A stretch of 64,000 bases of DNA. Origin: Paenibacillaceae bacterium. GTDB taxonomy: Bacteria > Bacillota > Bacilli > Paenibacillales > Paenibacillaceae. Of the stretch, positions 9,756 through 19,459 are shown piece by piece (the first letter of the stretch is position 1; each line of letters begins with the position of its first letter). The DNA lies in contig REGQ01000004.1 in NCBI GenBank assembly GCA_004134985.1, positions 245,009 through 309,008 of the forward strand, read 5' to 3'. The notes beneath the pieces are model-generated. The model was not told the DNA's origin. It saw only the letters and a program-made list of their open reading frames with translations, and did not search any database. The position numbers were made by a program, and so were the translations under genes.

Positions 9756-10646
9756 TTGGCGAAAACCGGTAAAGGACGAAAACACCGCAAAACAAGGGAG
9801 CCGTGGCAGGAACATACTGTGCGTCTATTGCTGTTGCTTGGCGGCGCGTTTATCATCGCGGCAAGCTTTAATCTGTTTTTGCTGCCCGGGGGCATCGCTT
9901 CCGGCGGCGTCGCAGGCATATCGGTGCTGGTGCAGCGGCTGACAGGCTTTACGCCTGCTTATGTCCAGTGGCTGATCAATGTGCCGTTGTTCGTGCTTGG
10001 TCTGCTGCTGCTCGGGAAGCGCTTTGCCTTGCAGACAGCGCTCGGCTCACTGGTGCTGCCGTTGTTTGTGCTGTTTACAGCAGGCTGGCATTCGCCGACC
10101 GACAATGCGCTGCTTGCTGCCATTTACGGCGGGATCGGCATTGGTCTTGGGCTGGGCCTTGTATACAAGGGAAGAGGCTCTACCGGCGGGCTTGATCTGG
10201 CAGCTCAGTTGCTGCATCGTTATACAGGGTTGCGCTTTGGGTTGGCGATTGCATGTTTTGACGGACTGGTCATTGCCGCGGCGGGTATTATCATTTCTCC
10301 GGAAAATGCCTTGTATGCGCTGATCGGGTTATTTGTAACGAGCAAAACAATTGATATCGTGCAGACCGGGCTGCTGATCTCCAAGGTAGCGTTTATTATA
10401 TCCGGGCGCTCGGACGAACTGGCCGAGCAGATTTTGCATGAGCTTGACCGCGGTTTGACGCGTTTGAGCGCGAATGGCGGGTACACGGGAGATGAACGGC
10501 CGGTGCTGATGGTTGTCCTGCCCCAAAACGAGGTGCCCAAGCTGAAATCGCTGGTACAGACAGTTGATCCTTCGGCATTTGTAATCATTAGCGATACGGC
10601 GGAGGTGCTGGGCGAAGGGTTCAAGGCGCCAGAGGGAAGCCTATAA
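9756..10646 (+). CDS. YitT-family membrane protein
   Basis: 296 residues: a basic N-terminus, five to six hydrophobic segments (starting LLLLLGGAFIIAASFNLFLLPGGIASGGVAG), and a soluble C-terminal DUF2179-type domain (GGYTGDERPVLMVVL ... FVIISDTAEVLGEGF). The family is widespread in Bacillota and of uncertain transport function. The TTG at 9756 is preferred because CGGAGGTG at 9741-9748 is 7 nt upstream; a longer frame from the TTG at 9714 has no such site. It stands alone between prfB and the arginine cluster. Confidence 0.88.
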   Translation: MAKTGKGRKHRKTREPWQEHTVRLLLLLGGAFIIAASFNLFLLPGGIASGGVAGISVLVQRLTGFTPAYVQWLINVPLFVLGLLLLGKRFALQTALGSLVLPLFVLFTAGWHSPTDNALLAAIYGGIGIGLGLGLVYKGRGSTGGLDLAAQLLHRYTGLRFGLAIACFDGLVIAAAGIIISPENALYALIGLFVTSKTIDIVQTGLLISKVAFIISGRSDELAEQILHELDRGLTRLSANGGYTGDERPVLMVVLPQNEVPKLKSLVQTVDPSAFVIISDTAEVLGEGFKAPEGSL

Positions 10647-10673
10647 AAATGATTGTATTTATATAAATTAGGA

Positions 10674-10730
10674 TGTATAATAATACAAAATTGCCGGAGT
10701 ATTTATTCATTGAGCGGACTAGTGTACAAT
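10674..10730 (+). promoter_or_regulatory. arg promoter region with two ArgR-like boxes
   Basis: 10674-10687 (TGTATAATAATACA) and 10696-10709 (read on the minus strand TGAATAAATACTCC) each match 12 of 14 positions of the Bacillus ARG-box core TGMATWWWWATKCA. They lie 22 bp apart centre to centre, two helical turns, as in known ArgR operators. A TACAAT -10 is at 10725-10730 with a weak -35 overlapping the second box. Confidence 0.65.
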
Positions 10731-10773
10731 TATTGTTTAGGAAATAAAACGTATGGCATGGGAGAGAGCGAAT

Positions 10774-11823
10774 ATGAATTCCAAAATAAATGCAGCCATC
10801 GTCGGATCGACCGGCTATGGCGGAGTTGAACTGCTTAGGTTGCTTGCATCACACCCGTTGGTTGAAGTGACATCGGTCATTTCTTCATCAAGCGCAGGCG
10901 AACCGATCGCTGACGGTTACCCGCATCTGACGGAAATTCGCACGGAACTGCTGGACGACGTGAACCCGGCGGCGATTCGCGCGAAAGCAGAAGTAGTCTT
11001 CCTCGCGACCCCTGCGGGCGTGGCATCCAAACTGGCGCCGCAGCTGCTTGCTGAAGGCCTCAAGGTCATTGACCTGTCAGGCGATTTTCGCTTGAAATCG
11101 CGGGAAGTCTATGAAACCTGGTACAAGAAGGAAGCGGCGGCAGCTGATGATCTGGAGAAGGCTGTTTTTGGCTTGGCGGAATTGTTCGGAGACGAAGTGA
11201 AAGGTGTCGATCTGATCTCCAATCCGGGCTGTTTCCCGACAGCGGCGTTGCTTGGGCTTGCCCCTGCCGTTGCAGAAGGGTGGATTGACCACAAGAGCAT
11301 CATCATCGATGCGAAAACAGGGGTTTCCGGCGCTGGACGGGGCGCAAGTCTCGGGACCCATTACTCGGAAATCAATGAGAACTTCAAAGCGTATAAAATC
11401 AACCAGCATCAACATATACCGGAAATTGAACAGACGTTGTCACGCCTTGCCGGCGAGACAGTAGTGACGACTTTTACGACACATCTTGTGCCGATGACAC
11501 GCGGAATTATGTGCACGACGTATGCGAATATTGTTGGCGAGCACAGTCAGCAGGATTTTGTAGATTTGTATAACCGCTTCTATGAAGGTCGCCGTTTTGT
11601 CAGAGTGCGCAAGCCAGGCACATGGCCGGCAACGAAGGAAGTATTTGGATCGAACTATTGTGATATCGGGCTGATGACGGATGAGCGGACCGGCCGGATA
11701 ACAATTGTTTCGGTTATTGACAATCTGGTCAAGGGCGCAGCAGGGCAGGCGATCCAGAACCTTAACCTGATGATGGGCTGGGATGAGGGGCTTGGACTGG
11801 GCTTTGTGCCTGTATATCCATAA
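10774..11823 (+). CDS. argC: N-acetyl-gamma-glutamyl-phosphate reductase
   Basis: 349 residues. N-terminal NADP-binding fold with AAIVGSTGYGGVELLRLL, active-site NPGCFPTAA with catalytic Cys at residue 153, and C-terminal HLVPMTRGI. It reduces N-acetylglutamyl phosphate to the semialdehyde, step three of ornithine synthesis. GGGAGAG at 10760-10766 favours the ATG at 10774 over the in-frame ATG at 10753. First gene of the arginine cluster, behind ArgR-like boxes. Confidence 0.97.
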   Translation: MNSKINAAIVGSTGYGGVELLRLLASHPLVEVTSVISSSSAGEPIADGYPHLTEIRTELLDDVNPAAIRAKAEVVFLATPAGVASKLAPQLLAEGLKVIDLSGDFRLKSREVYETWYKKEAAAADDLEKAVFGLAELFGDEVKGVDLISNPGCFPTAALLGLAPAVAEGWIDHKSIIIDAKTGVSGAGRGASLGTHYSEINENFKAYKINQHQHIPEIEQTLSRLAGETVVTTFTTHLVPMTRGIMCTTYANIVGEHSQQDFVDLYNRFYEGRRFVRVRKPGTWPATKEVFGSNYCDIGLMTDERTGRITIVSVIDNLVKGAAGQAIQNLNLMMGWDEGLGLGFVPVYP

Positions 11824-11891
11824 GCGGCGGCAATCTCGCAGGCTATGGGTTTGGAGCGGAACAACCTTTTATAAAGGAGAATGAAGATCGA

Positions 11892-13133
11892 ATGGGACAG
11901 GGAAATCATACACAGCCATTTGCAATTGTGCCGGATGGCTCGATTATAACGCCGCAAGGCTTCACAGCAGGCGGACTGCACTGCGGCCTGAAAAAAACGA
12001 CACGCCATGATCTGGGAGCTATCGTCTGTGAAGTGCCGGCGGTAGCTGCCGGCGTTTACACGACAAATATTTTTCAGGCTGCGCCGCTCACCGTTTCCCG
12101 CGAGAGCATCGCAGTGGAAGGCAAGCTGCGCGCGCTGCTGGTCAACAGCGGCAACGCCAATGCCTGCACAGGCAAGCAGGGTGAAGAGGATGCCTATCGG
12201 ATGCGCGACGCCTTTGCCGCACAGATCGGCGTGCCGCAGCATCATGTAGCGGTCGCTTCAACAGGCGTGATCGGCGAACTGCTTAAGATGGAGAAGGTAT
12301 TGTCAGGCATCGATGCCTTGCCAGCCCGTCTGAATGCCAATGAAGGAGGCGCTGATGACTTTTGTCAAGCGATTCTGACAACCGACCTCGTGAAGAAAAC
12401 AGCCTGTGTTGCTGTCCAGGTTGACGGTCAGACGGTACATATCGCCGGCGCAGCCAAAGGTTCAGGTATGATTCATCCGAATATGGCGACAATGCTCGGT
12501 TTTGTCACGACGGATGCGAACATCGGCAGCGAGGCGTTGCAGCAGCTGCTGCGTGAAGTGACGGACGTGACATTTAATATGATCACGGTCGATGGCGACA
12601 CAAGCACCAATGATATGCTCGTTGCGATGGCAAGCGGCCTCGCGGCGCACAATGAACTTACAGCCTCCCATCCGGATTATGCGGCGTTCGCCGCCGGGAT
12701 GCGTTATGTATGCGAAGTGCTGGCACAGGCGATTGCACGCGATGGCGAAGGGGCGACGAAGCTTATCGAAGTGCAAGTAAAAGGTGCGGAAAGCGACACT
12801 TCCGCCCAGGCCATCGTCAAGACGGTAATCGGTTCTTCGCTGGTGAAATCGGCTGTGTTCGGCGCAGATGCGAACTGGGGACGGATTATTGCCGCTGTAG
12901 GCCGTGCTGGCCAGAAAGTGAACCCGGAGACGGTAGACATTCGGCTTGGCGACATTGTTACCCTGAAGGATTCAGCGCCTGTCGCATTCGATGAGGAGGC
13001 GGCTTTGGTGTATTTGAAAGGCGATACGGTCGTCATTCACATTGATCTGCACCTTGGCACAGGGGAAGCTACGGGCTGGGGCTGTGATTTGACCTATGAT
13101 TATGTCCGGATTAATGCGGCTTATCGAACTTAG
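11892..13133 (+). CDS. argJ: Bifunctional ornithine acetyltransferase / N-acetylglutamate synthase
   Basis: 413 residues. The autocleavage site HPNMATMLGF places the nucleophile at Thr200, splitting the precursor into alpha and beta chains. It recycles the acetyl group from N-acetylornithine to glutamate, so no separate ArgE/ArgA is needed. Ends TGWGCDLTYDYVRINAAYRT, the usual C-terminus. AAAGGAG precedes the ATG. After it the operon is interrupted by about 300 bp that hold a dispersed repeat element before argB. Confidence 0.97.
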   Translation: MGQGNHTQPFAIVPDGSIITPQGFTAGGLHCGLKKTTRHDLGAIVCEVPAVAAGVYTTNIFQAAPLTVSRESIAVEGKLRALLVNSGNANACTGKQGEEDAYRMRDAFAAQIGVPQHHVAVASTGVIGELLKMEKVLSGIDALPARLNANEGGADDFCQAILTTDLVKKTACVAVQVDGQTVHIAGAAKGSGMIHPNMATMLGFVTTDANIGSEALQQLLREVTDVTFNMITVDGDTSTNDMLVAMASGLAAHNELTASHPDYAAFAAGMRYVCEVLAQAIARDGEGATKLIEVQVKGAESDTSAQAIVKTVIGSSLVKSAVFGADANWGRIIAAVGRAGQKVNPETVDIRLGDIVTLKDSAPVAFDEEAALVYLKGDTVVIHIDLHLGTGEATGWGCDLTYDYVRINAAYRT

Positions 13134-13167
13134 GATAGCTTTTAATGAAGTTCATCATTAATTAAGG

Positions 13168-13365
13168 CTCTACCTAAAAATCAGTGCTTTGCCTACTGCG
13201 AGAAAGGCAGCGAAGGGTTGCAGGGATGTTGAAAAAACGAAGTGGTCGCTTTTTAAAGCCGGATTTCAACCTTTTGAAAATTTGGATAAGAAATCTGGCT
13301 TTGAATGGCGATTTGAAACACCCTGCGAACCCGTAGCAGTTCTCGTCAAGCACTGGTCTTGAGCC
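13168..13365. repeat. Dispersed inverted-repeat element, copy A
   Basis: About 195 bp between argJ and argB, with a second copy at 48775-48988. The two share runs such as 34 identical bases starting CGCTTTTTAAAGCC, and TGAAAAAACGAAGTGG. The ends are inverted (AAAATCAGTGCTT near 13178 against AAGCACTGGTCTT near 13350). Further pairs are nested inside: GCGAGA with TCTCG, TGCAGGG with CCCTGC, and AAGCCGGATTTC with GAAATCTGGCTT. The whole could fold into one long imperfect hairpin. No open frame is shared by both copies. It may be a MITE-like element or an RNA structure. Confidence 0.75.
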
Positions 13366-13441
13366 TAATTATATTAGTTAATGAAGTCATGCGGATTACC
13401 GCACTTATCACTTTGTTTAAGCAAGGGGGCGGACGTTTACA

Positions 13442-14230
13442 ATGGGAGAACAGCGTTTTGTCATGAAGTGCGGCGGAAGCACACTTGCGGCGTTGCCGGA
13501 AGCGTTTTTCGCCGAGTTGTGCCAGTTGCAGGAGCAGGGCGTCAAGCCAGTCATCGTCCATGGGGGCGGGCCGGCGATATCGGAAACGCTTGGCAAGCTT
13601 GGTATTGAATCGGGTTTTGTGAACGGGCTTCGTAAAACAAGCAACGAAGTTCTGGACGTTGTGGAGATGGTGCTCGGCGGACGCATCAATAAGGAAATCG
13701 TACGCAAGATCGGACAGAGCGGCGCCAAGGCGCTTGGCTTATCCGGTGTGGATGGCAACCTGATCGAAGCAGTCCCCGTTGCCAATAGCGCGGAAATTGG
13801 CTTTGTAGGGGATGTAGTCGGTGTCAACGCAAGCTTGATTGAAGGCATTATGTCGCTTGGCTTTATTCCGGTCATTGCCCCAATCGGCATTGATGGCGCA
13901 GGCCAGCGTTACAATATTAATGCGGACACTGCGGCAGGTGCTGTCGCCTCGCAGCTTGGCGTTGAACGAATGATCGTCGTTACCGATGTGCCGGGCATTA
14001 TGCGAAAAGTCGATGGCGTGAACAAGGTGCTGCCGACAGTGACGGCTGCCGAGATCGATGAGATGATCGAAAACGGGGAAATTTACGGCGGGATGATTCC
14101 CAAAGTGAAAGCCGCTCTGCAATGTTTGCAGGGCAATGTCCGCGAAGTGGTCATCGTCCCTGGCGATGAGCCGGGCGTGCTGAGCAGGGCGGTTGCTGCG
14201 GACGGCATCGGTACACGAATTGTCAAGTAG
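13442..14230 (+). CDS. argB: Acetylglutamate kinase
   Basis: 262 residues of the amino-acid kinase fold: FVMKCGGSTLA at the N-terminus, VIVHGGGPAIS (about 37-47), RYNINADTAAGAVA for nucleotide binding, and MIPKVKAALQ near the end. Phosphorylates N-acetylglutamate, second step of ornithine synthesis. The N-terminus is short, as in arginine-insensitive types, but feedback behaviour cannot be read here. AGGGGGCGG upstream of ATG 13442. It follows the dispersed repeat, so its expression as part of one arg transcript would have to read through that hairpin. Confidence 0.96.
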   Translation: MGEQRFVMKCGGSTLAALPEAFFAELCQLQEQGVKPVIVHGGGPAISETLGKLGIESGFVNGLRKTSNEVLDVVEMVLGGRINKEIVRKIGQSGAKALGLSGVDGNLIEAVPVANSAEIGFVGDVVGVNASLIEGIMSLGFIPVIAPIGIDGAGQRYNINADTAAGAVASQLGVERMIVVTDVPGIMRKVDGVNKVLPTVTAAEIDEMIENGEIYGGMIPKVKAALQCLQGNVREVVIVPGDEPGVLSRAVAADGIGTRIVK

Positions 14231-14272
14231 TATAGAAAGCCAGGCAATAGCAGTCTAAGGAGGGGAAAGGTT

Positions 14273-15466
14273 ATGAAAAAACAGGAAAGCTCGCTTTTTC
14301 CGACGTATGCCAGATTTCCGGTTACGCTGGTGAAAGGGCAAGGAAGCTGGCTGTGGGATGATCAGGGGAAAAAGTATCTTGATTTTATGAGCGGCATTGC
14401 AGTTACCAACCTTGGCCATGCGCCGCAGCAGGTGAAGGAAGCGCTTGTCAAGCAGCTTGATGAGCTGTGGCATGTGTCGAATTTGTTCCATATTCCGACC
14501 CAGGAAGAAGCAGCTCAATTGTTAACGGACAACAGCTGCTTTGACTCGGTATTCTTCTGTAATTCGGGCGCTGAGGCCAATGAGGCAGCAATCAAGCTGG
14601 CGCGCCGCTACCATCAGCAGACGCTCGGCACGGGCCGCAACGAAATCATTACTTTCGAGCAGTCCTTCCACGGACGTACGCTGGCTACCTTGACAGCGAC
14701 CGGCCAGGATAAAGTGAAAGAAGGCTTCCAGCCTCTCCCTGCTGGCTTCCGCACGGTACCGATGCACGATGAAGCGGCATTGGAGGCGGCAGTTAACGGA
14801 CAGACTGCGGCGATTATGCTGGAGCTGGTACAGGCCGAAGGCGGAATTTACGCTGTCGAGCCTTCTTTCCTGAAGCTGATCACTTCGCTGTGCGAACAGC
14901 ATGGCTTGCTGCTTATTATTGATGAAGTGCAGACCGGAATCGGACGGACAGGCAAGCTGTTCGCTTATGAGCACTACGGTATTGAACCTGATATTATTAC
15001 GCTGGCCAAAGGGCTTGGCAGCGGCTTCCCTGTCGGCGCAATGCTCGCCAAAGGCGCTGCGCTGCGGGAAACCTTCGGCGCGGGCAGTCATGGCTCGACA
15101 TTCGGCGGTACGCCGATTGCGACAACAGCTGTTAAAGCGACGCTGGAGACGATTATCAAGGAACGGCTGGTGGAACGCGCAGCCGAGCTTGGCGGCTACT
15201 TGACCGAACAGCTGAATGCAGCGCTTAGCGACAATCCGCTCGTTCGAGAAATTCGCGGCAAAGGGCTGCTGATCGGCATCGAGTGCTCGATTGCTGTGCA
15301 GGACATTGTGGCGGCAGCGCGCGAGCGCGGACTGCTCGTCATTACAGCAGGGCCGAAAGTGATCCGTCTGCTGCCCAATCTGCTTGTAGAACGTGCGGAA
15401 GTTGATGAGGCTGCGGCAATTTTGGCTGCGGTGCTTGCTGAGCAAGCGGCAGTTTCAACCGTATAA
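14273..15466 (+). CDS. argD: Acetylornithine aminotransferase
   Basis: 397 residues, class III PLP aminotransferase. FFCNSGAEANEAAIKLARR, IIDEVQTGIGRTG and the PLP lysine at residue 246 in LAKGLGSGFPVGAM are all present. Converts N-acetylglutamate semialdehyde to N-acetylornithine with glutamate as donor. AAGGAGGGGAAAG precedes the ATG. Lies 42 nt after argB and 31 nt before argF. Confidence 0.96.
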   Translation: MKKQESSLFPTYARFPVTLVKGQGSWLWDDQGKKYLDFMSGIAVTNLGHAPQQVKEALVKQLDELWHVSNLFHIPTQEEAAQLLTDNSCFDSVFFCNSGAEANEAAIKLARRYHQQTLGTGRNEIITFEQSFHGRTLATLTATGQDKVKEGFQPLPAGFRTVPMHDEAALEAAVNGQTAAIMLELVQAEGGIYAVEPSFLKLITSLCEQHGLLLIIDEVQTGIGRTGKLFAYEHYGIEPDIITLAKGLGSGFPVGAMLAKGAALRETFGAGSHGSTFGGTPIATTAVKATLETIIKERLVERAAELGGYLTEQLNAALSDNPLVREIRGKGLLIGIECSIAVQDIVAAARERGLLVITAGPKVIRLLPNLLVERAEVDEAAAILAAVLAEQAAVSTV

Positions 15467-15497
15467 CGTGAGATGAAACATTGGAAGGAGTGACAAC

Positions 15498-16454
15498 ATG
15501 CAGAATATTGTCCATGAAGAATTGGCGGCAGCGTTAAAAGGACGCGATTTCCTGTCCCTCGTCGATTATACGCCGCAGGAGCTCCGCTACCTGATTGATC
15601 TGGCAATCGACATTAAGAAGAAACAAAAGGCGGGAGAAGTGTACCAGCCGTTGAAAGGCAAAACCCTCGGCATGATTTTCGAGAAAGCTTCGACTAGAAC
15701 GCGCGTGTCGTTTGAAGTCGGCATGTACCAGCTTGGCGGTCATGCGCTCTTCCTGAGCGGAAACGACCTGCAGATTGGCCGCGGGGAGACGATTTCTGAT
15801 ACGGCACAGGTGATGTCACGCTATCTGGACGCCATTATGATTCGTACCTTCGCACACCGCATCGTCGTTGAACTGGCGCGCGGCGCGACGATTCCGGTCA
15901 TTAACGGCTTGACCGACATGTCCCACCCGTGCCAAGCGATGGCGGATTACCAGACGGTGCTGGAGCATAAGGGACGCCTTGAAGGTCTCAAGATCGCCTA
16001 CATTGGCGATGGCAACAACATGGTTCACTCCCTGCTTATGGGCGCGGCCAAACTTGGCTTGAACATGTCGGTGGCAACCCCGGAGGGCTATGAGCCTGAT
16101 GAGGACGTCATTCGTCTGACCAAGGAGAGCGCTGCGGAAACCGGCTCGCAAATCCATGTATGCCATGATCCGAAGGAAGCCATCGCAGATGCCGATGTTG
16201 TCTATACGGATGTATGGGCGAGCATGGGCTTTGAGGAAGAACAGAAGGTGCGCGAACAGGCTTTTGCCAACTATCAGGTGAACGACAGTTTGGTGAAGTA
16301 CGCGAAGAAAGATTTTCTGTTCCTGCATTGTCTGCCTGCGCATCGCGGAGAAGAAGTGAGCGAGAGCGTGATCGACGGCAACAATTCGATTATATTCGAC
16401 CAGGCTGAAAACCGTCTGCATGCGCAGAAGGCGATTATGGCGGCAATCATATAA
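15498..16454 (+). CDS. argF: Ornithine carbamoyltransferase
   Basis: 318 residues. The carbamoyl-phosphate loop STRTR lies at residues 65-69, HPCQAMADYQT in the middle, and HCLPAHRGEEV near the end for ornithine binding. Forms citrulline from ornithine and carbamoyl phosphate. No carA/carB genes are in the cluster. TGGAAGGAG precedes the ATG. Confidence 0.97.
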   Translation: MQNIVHEELAAALKGRDFLSLVDYTPQELRYLIDLAIDIKKKQKAGEVYQPLKGKTLGMIFEKASTRTRVSFEVGMYQLGGHALFLSGNDLQIGRGETISDTAQVMSRYLDAIMIRTFAHRIVVELARGATIPVINGLTDMSHPCQAMADYQTVLEHKGRLEGLKIAYIGDGNNMVHSLLMGAAKLGLNMSVATPEGYEPDEDVIRLTKESAAETGSQIHVCHDPKEAIADADVVYTDVWASMGFEEEQKVREQAFANYQVNDSLVKYAKKDFLFLHCLPAHRGEEVSESVIDGNNSIIFDQAENRLHAQKAIMAAII

Positions 16455-16534
16455 TTCCAACTGCTTTCCCACCTGAATAATGTTACAATAAATTGCAACT
16501 GCACTATGCAACAATAAAGGAGCGTATACCATCC

Positions 16535-17773
16535 ATGGCTAAAGAAAAAATCGTCCTGGCCTATTCCGGCGGGCTGGATACTTCGGTCATTCTCAAATGG
16601 CTGAAAGAAACATATGATGCTGAGATTATTGCCTTCACTGCCGACATCGGCCAGAAGGAAGAATTGGACGGACTGGAGGAAAAGGCGCTCGCTACCGGTG
16701 CCTCCAAAGTGTACATTGACGATTTGCGCGACGAGTTCTCCCAAGACTTTATCTATCCGATGTTCCAGGCTGGCGCGCTTTATGAAGGCCAATACCTGCT
16801 CGGAACATCCATCGCGCGTCCGCTGATTGCCAAGCGCATGGTTGACATCGCGCGCGCGGAAGGCGCAACGGCGATTGCCCACGGCGCAACAGGCAAAGGC
16901 AACGACCAGGTGCGTTTTGAACTGACTGCAGCGGCGCTGGCTCCTGATCTTGGCGTTATCGCGCCATGGCGGCTGGAGGCGTTCCGCGAGCAGTTCCCTG
17001 GCCGCGCGGAGATGATCGCTTATGCGGAGAAACATAACATTCCCGTACAGGCTTCAGCGGCTAAACCGTATTCGATGGACCGCAACCTGCTGCACATCAG
17101 CTTTGAGAGCGGCATGCTGGAAGAGCCTTGGTTTGATCCAAGCGACGAATCCAATGAAGGCATGTATGTGCTCAGCGTATCTCCCGAGAGAGCGCCTGAT
17201 CAAGCGGAGTATGTTGAATTGACATTTGAAGCGGGCAATTGTACGGCAGTGAACGGTGAGCAGTTGAGTCCGCTTGGCGTAATGGAGCTGCTTAACGAAC
17301 TTGGCGGCAAGCACGGCATCGGTCGCGTCGATATGGTAGAAAACCGGTTTGTCGGCATGAAGAGCCGCGGCGTATACGAGACACCGGGCGGTTCGATCCT
17401 GTTCACTGCACATCGCAAGATGGAGTCGCTGACGATGGATCGCGAAGTGATGCATTTGCGCGATTCCTTGATTGCCAAGTACAGCTCGACCGTTTACAAC
17501 GGTTTCTGGTTCGCGCCAGAACGTCTGGCGATGCAGGCGCTGGTAGACGAAAGCCAGAAAAACGTTTCCGGTACCGTGCGTCTTAAATTGTACAAAGGCA
17601 ACATTATCGGCGCAGGCGTGCAAAGCTCGGTCAGCTTGTACAACCCGGATATCGCTACGATGGAAGCTGATCCATCACAGGCTTATGATCAGGGCGATGC
17701 GACCGGATTTATCCGCTTGAACGCGCTGCGGCTGAAAGTGTCGTCCGGCGTGGAGCAGAGCAAGAAGCAATAG
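16535..17773 (+). CDS. argG: Argininosuccinate synthase
   Basis: 412 residues. The ATP-pyrophosphatase P-loop AYSGGLDTS is at residues 9-17; [13 protein letters not shown] and [18 protein letters not shown] [15 protein letters not shown] follow. Joins citrulline and aspartate. ATG 16535 is chosen because it opens the conserved [13 protein letters not shown] start; an in-frame GTG/ATG-like start at 16493 would add 14 unconserved residues. Separated from argF by 80 nt and from argH by 14 nt. Confidence 0.97.
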   Translation: MAKEKIVLAYSGGLDTSVILKWLKETYDAEIIAFTADIGQKEELDGLEEKALATGASKVYIDDLRDEFSQDFIYPMFQAGALYEGQYLLGTSIARPLIAKRMVDIARAEGATAIAHGATGKGNDQVRFELTAAALAPDLGVIAPWRLEAFREQFPGRAEMIAYAEKHNIPVQASAAKPYSMDRNLLHISFESGMLEEPWFDPSDESNEGMYVLSVSPERAPDQAEYVELTFEAGNCTAVNGEQLSPLGVMELLNELGGKHGIGRVDMVENRFVGMKSRGVYETPGGSILFTAHRKMESLTMDREVMHLRDSLIAKYSSTVYNGFWFAPERLAMQALVDESQKNVSGTVRLKLYKGNIIGAGVQSSVSLYNPDIATMEADPSQAYDQGDATGFIRLNALRLKVSSGVEQSKKQ

Positions 17774-17787
17774 GGAGTGGAGCGGAA

Positions 17788-19203
17788 ATGAGTAAATTAT
17801 GGGGCGGTCGGTTCACGAAGAAAACCGACCAGCTTGTGGAAGAATATACGGCATCCATCGAGTTTGACAAGGAATTGGCGGAAGAAGACATTCAGGGCAG
17901 CTTGGCCCACGTTACGATGTTGGGCAAGCAGGGCATTCTGCTTGCGGCAGATGTCGAGACGATTCAGGATGGCCTGCACCGCGTATTACAGCGGATTAAA
18001 CGCGGCGATGTAGAGTTTACGATCGGTGATGAAGATATTCACATGAATATTGAGAAGACACTGATCGATGACATCGGCCCGGTCGGCGGCAAGCTGCATA
18101 CCGGCCGCAGCCGCAACGATCAGGTTGCGACAGATATGCACTTGTATCTGCGCAAGCGTGTCGTGGAATTTGTCGGCTTGCTGCAAAAGCTGCAAGCCGC
18201 GCTAGTCGAGCAAGCGAAGGCGAATCTCGACACGATCGTACCGGGCTACACGCATTTGCAGCGAGCGCAGCCGATTTTGTTCGCTCATCATCTCATGGCG
18301 TATGTCTCCATGTTTGAGCGCGATATCGAGCGGCTGCAGGACAGCTACAAACGGATCAACACATTGCCGCTTGGCGCAGGGGCGCTTGCGGGTACAACGT
18401 TCCCGATCGACCGTCATTTTGTAGCTTCACAGCTTCATTTTGACCGTGTGTATGAAAATAGTCTGGACGCGGTGAGCGACCGCGATTTCATTCTGGAGTT
18501 TCTGTCGCATGGATCGATCATTATGATGCATCTGTCCAGACTGAGCGAGGAATTGATCTTGTGGTCCAGCACTGAATTCCGGTTCGTGGAGCTTGATGAT
18601 GCATTTTGCACTGGCAGCAGCATTATGCCACAGAAGAAAAACCCGGACGTGCCTGAGCTTGTGCGCGGTAAAACCGGACGGGTATACGGCAATTTGATCG
18701 GTCTGCTGACCGTATTGAAATCATTGCCGCTTGCCTATAATAAGGACATGCAGGAAGACAAAGAAGGCATGTTCGACACGGTGAAGACGATGCAGGGCGC
18801 GCTGCAGCTGTTTGCTCCGATGATCGCTACCATGAAGGTGAGCAAGGAGCGCATGCGTGAAGCGGTCAACAACGACTTCTCCAACGCGACCGATATTGCA
18901 GACTTCCTGGTTGGCAAAGGTCTGCCGTTCCGTCAGGCGCATGAAGTGATCGGCAAAACGGTATTGTACTGCATCGAGCAGAACAAGTACCTGCTGGATT
19001 TGACGCTGGAGGAATTCAAGCAGTTCTCGCCGCTGTTCGATGAGCGGATCTATGAAGTGCTGCAGCCGGAGCAGGTCGTCAATGCGCGTAACGTTTACGG
19101 CGGTACAGCGACTGTTCAAGTGACGGATGCGATCGGCCGAGCCGAAGAAGCGCTTCAGCAAACGGCCGCATGGGTCGATGAATATGTGGAGCGGAGCAAG
19201 TAG
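17788..19203 (+). CDS. argH: Argininosuccinate lyase
   Basis: 471 residues of the fumarase/aspartase superfamily. N-terminal [20 protein letters not shown], and the signature [12 protein letters not shown] starting at residue 276. Releases fumarate to give arginine. Last gene of the cluster, followed by a strong terminator at 19286. Confidence 0.97.
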   Translation: MSKLWGGRFTKKTDQLVEEYTASIEFDKELAEEDIQGSLAHVTMLGKQGILLAADVETIQDGLHRVLQRIKRGDVEFTIGDEDIHMNIEKTLIDDIGPVGGKLHTGRSRNDQVATDMHLYLRKRVVEFVGLLQKLQAALVEQAKANLDTIVPGYTHLQRAQPILFAHHLMAYVSMFERDIERLQDSYKRINTLPLGAGALAGTTFPIDRHFVASQLHFDRVYENSLDAVSDRDFILEFLSHGSIIMMHLSRLSEELILWSSTEFRFVELDDAFCTGSSIMPQKKNPDVPELVRGKTGRVYGNLIGLLTVLKSLPLAYNKDMQEDKEGMFDTVKTMQGALQLFAPMIATMKVSKERMREAVNNDFSNATDIADFLVGKGLPFRQAHEVIGKTVLYCIEQNKYLLDLTLEEFKQFSPLFDERIYEVLQPEQVVNARNVYGGTATVQVTDAIGRAEEALQQTAAWVDEYVERSK

Positions 19204-19285
19204 GTGCACATGCGGGCTTGTCAGAAAAGCGCATAGAGCGGCGAACAATGTAAATGGCAATAAAGCAAGTTAAATAGAGCAAGGC

Positions 19286-19326
19286 AAAAGACTGTTGGAG
19301 GAATTTCCTCTGGCGGTCTTTTTTTT
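19286..19326 (+). terminator. Terminator of the arginine cluster
   Basis: Stem AAGAC ... GGAGGAA / TTCCTC ... GGTCTT with a tract of eight T. Confidence 0.85.
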
Positions 19327-19459
19327 GTGCGAACAGAGCGCTCAGGGAACATTCAGTTTCCGTTCAGCATGACTTAATATCCCGGCTTTATGATGAAAAA
19401 GGAGTGGGAGAGAACAGCCTTATTTTACAAGCTTAATTGAACGTTGAAGGAGGAGACCG

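Noticed and set aside
10647..10773. T-box leader before argC
   Set aside because: No T-box sequence or specifier stem; the ArgR-like boxes explain regulation better.
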